Below, piece after piece: positions 4,049-6,117 of a DNA stretch of 6,117 nucleotides. Origin of the DNA: Desulfobacteraceae bacterium. Lineage in GTDB: Bacteria; Desulfobacterota; Desulfobacteria; Desulfobacterales; Desulfosalsimonadaceae. The first letter of the stretch is position 1. The number at the start of each line of letters is the position of its first letter. The stretch is taken from contig JAGXHH010000051.1 of assembly GCA_024636355.1 (NCBI GenBank), positions 1 to 6,117 on the forward strand, in the 5' to 3' direction. The notes below the pieces were generated by a model. The model saw nothing but the letters and a program-made list of their open reading frames with translations, did not search any database and had not been told where the DNA came from. The translations under genes were made by a program, and so were the position numbers.

Positions 4049-5821
4049 TCAGGCAACCCGCACCACCTGGAACATACCGGCTTCCATGTGATAAAGCAGG
4101 TGACAGTGAAACGCCCAGTCGCCCTTTTCGATCGGGGTGATCAGCGCCGACAGGGCCTCGCCCGGTTTTGTCAGGATCGTGTGCTTGAAGGGAATGGGAT
4201 CATTGCCGTTTTCCAGCTGCATCCACATGCCGTGCAGGTGGATCGGATGTTCCATCATGGTGTGGTTCACCAGGTAAAGGCGGAGGCGTTCGTTGTGGCG
4301 AAACAGGTACGGTCCCGGGTGCTGGGAGAATTTCTTGCCGTCAAAGGAAAACATGTATCGCTCCATGTTGGCGGTGATGTTGATGGTCATCTCCCGGTCG
4401 GCGGTCTTCTTGTACGGCTGGGGGGCAGCGGATACCAGATCGGCATAGGTGAGCACCCGCCAGCCGTCATTTCCGAGGCCGATACCCGGCTCGTCCAGGC
4501 GGTAGAGCGGATTGCTGATCACCATGACCACGTTCGTGTTCCCCTGCTCCGGCTTAAACGGCGTCGGCCCGTTGGGGCCGGGAATTTCCGGATCAGGCCG
4601 GGGGTATTTTTCACCATCGTTCATCCCCATTTTGCTGTGATCCATCCCCCCGAAGATTTTGTCGTCCATCATCCCCATGCCGATGTCTTCAAGCCGGCGC
4701 ACCGGCCGGGGGCGCAGATCGGGGACCGGCGCCTCCATTCCCGGCTCTGGGGCAATCGTCCCCCGCGTGTAGCCGCTGCGGTCGAGAGATTCGGCAAAAA
4801 GGGTAAAGGCCTTGTCCTGTCTTGGCCGGATCAGCACATCATAGGTTTCGGCCACGCCGATGCGAAATTCGTGCACGGTGACCGGACGCACCGCCTTGCC
4901 GTCGACCATCACCACGTCCATGTCGAGCCCCGGGATGCGCACGTCAAAGTTGGTCGTGGTCGCCGCATTGATAAACCGCAGCCGGATTGTCTCGCCCGGG
5001 TTGAACAGCGCCGTCCAGTTCATGTCCGGCGAGTGGCCGTTCATGAGATAGGTGTAGGTGTAGGCGGTCACGTCGGCCAGATCGACCGGGCTCATCCGCA
5101 TCTTCCCCCATGCCATCCGGTCGGCGAGCGTGTCGGCAAAACCGCGCTCGCCCACATCATCGAAAAAATCCCACACTGTGCGCTGCTGGAAATTGTAGTA
5201 GTGCCCTAATAAATTAATGTGGCGGAAGATCGTTTCCGGGTCCTCGAACGACCAGTCGGAGAGCACGACGGCATAGTCCCGATCGCAGGCGAACGGCTCG
5301 CCGTCTTTCGGGTCGATGATCAGCGGCCCGTAAGTGCCGGTCTGCTCCTGGAAGCTCGAATGGCTGTGGTACCAGTAAGTGCCGGACTGTTTGACCCGGT
5401 ACCGGTAATGATAGGTCCCGCCCGGCGGAATGCCGGCAAAATTCACACCCGGCACCCCGTCCATCGGAAACGGAACCAGGATCCCGTGCCAATGAATCGA
5501 CGCATGCTCCGTATCCATCAACCGGTTGGTCACATTCAAGGCGACTTCGTCCCCTTCCCGCAGGCGCACCAGGGGTCCGGGCACTGAACCGTTAATGCCG
5601 GTGGAGACCCCTTCACGCCCGTCGATGACAATCGGCGAATAGCCGATGGTCAGGTCGTACCGTCTCCTTGCAGCAATACCGTCGATGCCGGTATCCATCG
5701 GTTGTGCTGCCGACTTCGCCCATGACGGAAGCGGCCAGGCGAACTGCAGGCCGGAAAGGAAAAGCCCGGCTCCGGCCCCTTTGATAAAATTTCTGCGGGT
5801 GATTCTTTTTTTAAAATTCAT
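4049..5821 (-). CDS. copA: CopA-type multicopper oxidase, Tat-exported
   Basis: This 590-residue protein is full length for the CopA/PcoA copper-resistance oxidases. It has a twin-arginine signal, ITRRNFIKG (7-15), with a hydrophobic stretch to about 35, so it is exported folded to the periplasm. Three cupredoxin domains follow. All four copper-ligand motifs are present: HWHG (110-113), YHSHSS (151-156), HPIHLHG (525-531) and HCHLLYHMEAGM (572-583), the last holding the type 1 copper ligands Cys573, His578 and a likely axial Met583. These support a type 1 site plus a trinuclear cluster that reduces O2 to water while oxidising substrates such as Cu(I). A Met-rich stretch (381-400, GMGMM and MDHSKMGM) probably binds copper. 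The start at 5821 has AGGAG eight bases upstream. The symbol copA here means the oxidase, not the ATPase. It is translated first, with copB 16 bases behind. No clear copper-sensor operator was seen upstream. Confidence 0.97.
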   Translation of the reverse strand: MNFKKRITRRNFIKGAGAGLFLSGLQFAWPLPSWAKSAAQPMDTGIDGIAARRRYDLTIGYSPIVIDGREGVSTGINGSVPGPLVRLREGDEVALNVTNRLMDTEHASIHWHGILVPFPMDGVPGVNFAGIPPGGTYHYRYRVKQSGTYWYHSHSSFQEQTGTYGPLIIDPKDGEPFACDRDYAVVLSDWSFEDPETIFRHINLLGHYYNFQQRTVWDFFDDVGERGFADTLADRMAWGKMRMSPVDLADVTAYTYTYLMNGHSPDMNWTALFNPGETIRLRFINAATTTNFDVRIPGLDMDVVMVDGKAVRPVTVHEFRIGVAETYDVLIRPRQDKAFTLFAESLDRSGYTRGTIAPEPGMEAPVPDLRPRPVRRLEDIGMGMMDDKIFGGMDHSKMGMNDGEKYPRPDPEIPGPNGPTPFKPEQGNTNVVMVISNPLYRLDEPGIGLGNDGWRVLTYADLVSAAPQPYKKTADREMTINITANMERYMFSFDGKKFSQHPGPYLFRHNERLRLYLVNHTMMEHPIHLHGMWMQLENGNDPIPFKHTILTKPGEALSALITPIEKGDWAFHCHLLYHMEAGMFQVVRVA

Positions 5822-5888
5822 GAAATTTTCTCCTAAACAGCAGCAGGACCAGCCTCCACAAATAGCAACTTTTTCTCGACTGCTTGCT

Positions 5889-5952
5889 GTAGGGGCGACC
5901 GGCCGGTCGCCCCTACGATCGATGGACCAGGCGACCGGCCGGTCGCCCCTAC
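5889..5952. repeat. Pair of REP-like palindromes between the P-type ATPase and the oxidase gene
   Basis: A perfect 28-bp palindrome occupies 5889-5916, with half-site GTAGGGGCGACCGG. A second copy at 5930-5952 repeats 23 bases exactly (5894-5916 equals 5930-5952), giving a period of 36 bases. Its palindromic core is 18 bp (5930-5947), because the left GTAGG arm is replaced by ACCAG. The spacer is GATCGATGGACCA. Either copy could form a very stable hairpin on the ATPase-oxidase transcript. No T-run follows, so this looks like a dispersed intergenic repeat rather than an intrinsic terminator. The related hairpin at 3088-3109 supports a repeat family. Confidence 0.85.
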
Positions 5953-5999
5953 AAACGGGACTATTTCGCTCGGGGTAGATCCATACGGGTTTATCCGGG

Positions 6000-6117
6000 T
6001 CAGGTGATTTTCAGCAGCCGGGCGTTTACCGCCACGATGACAGTCGACAGCGACATGAGCACGGCGCCCGCGGCAGGCGACAGCAGCACTCCCCAGGGAT
6101 AGAGGACGCCTGCGGCC
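6000..6117 (-). CDS. Copper-translocating P1B-type ATPase, C-terminal 38 residues only
   Basis: The minus strand is open from the right edge to a TGA at 6002-6000. The 38 visible residues begin AAGVLYPWGVLLSPAAGAV and end LLKIT, with MSLSTVIVAVNARLL (21-35) near the end. This is the last transmembrane segment of heavy-metal P-type ATPases. Family knowledge: the Met and the following Ser of the MxxSS-like motif in this helix contribute to Cu(I) binding in copper pumps; here the motif is MSLST. The VLYPxGxxLSP lead-in is also characteristic. The protein would pump Cu(I), or possibly Ag(I), from the cytoplasm across the inner membrane, and so supply the periplasmic oxidase encoded next. The phosphorylation and nucleotide-binding domains lie outside the window, so the exact subtype cannot be fixed. 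Confidence 0.88.
   Translation of the reverse strand, partial: AAGVLYPWGVLLSPAAGAVLMSLSTVIVAVNARLLKIT

Noticed and set aside
4033..4056. Longer copB beginning at TTG 4056
   Set aside because: It would overlap the oxidase stop, put residues in front of a standard signal peptide and place the AAAGGAG inside the coding region, where it is ideally spaced for the ATG at 4032.
4088..5209. A 373-codon plus-strand open frame opposite the multicopper oxidase
   Set aside because: It is fully antisense to an oxidase with all motifs intact. Its product is rich in His, Arg and Val, with no recognisable domain, typical of a GC-rich shadow frame.

Overview
The window is a copper-handling gene cluster from a Gram-negative bacterium, and every intact gene lies on the minus strand. 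The outer-membrane CopB, the Tat-exported multicopper oxidase and the moderately GC-rich coding style point to a proteobacterium-like organism. The joined beta-phosphoglucomutase/trehalose-phosphatase gene and the GTAGGGGCG-type palindromes would suit a Desulfobacterota-type genome, but this placement is inference and no marker gene is present.

Reading in the direction of transcription (right to left): 6117-6000 is the extreme C-terminus of a copper-type P1B ATPase. A gap of about 180 bases follows, holding two copies of a GC-rich palindrome. Then come a CopA-type multicopper oxidase (5821-4049) and CopB (4032-3184), only 16 bases apart and clearly an operon. A second repeat-bearing gap (3183-3036) leads to a secreted or membrane SHOCT-domain protein (3035-2676) and a SpoIIAA-like (STAS/SEC14-type) protein (2570-2211).

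The stretch 2210-1904 has no intact gene. It holds a headless plus-strand coding remnant that resembles the C-terminus of a type I (N-6) DNA methylase, and an exact tandem 17-bp repeat, so it looks like a scar of gene loss or insertion. Beyond it is a tightly packed set: a 43-residue small ORF, a 70-residue DUF2933-like membrane protein and a 100-residue DUF5676 membrane protein, successive genes overlapping by ATGA. After 31 bases comes a long gene running off the left edge, which joins a beta-phosphoglucomutase-like HAD domain to a trehalose-6-phosphate phosphatase domain.

Working model (inference): the ATPase moves Cu(I) out of the cytoplasm, the periplasmic oxidase converts it to Cu(II), CopB acts at the outer membrane, and the small Met/His-rich or membrane proteins are accessory copper-handling parts. 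The sugar-phosphatase fusion is physically coupled to the small membrane proteins but has no obvious biochemical link to copper. I see no tRNA, rRNA, CRISPR array or intact transposase.
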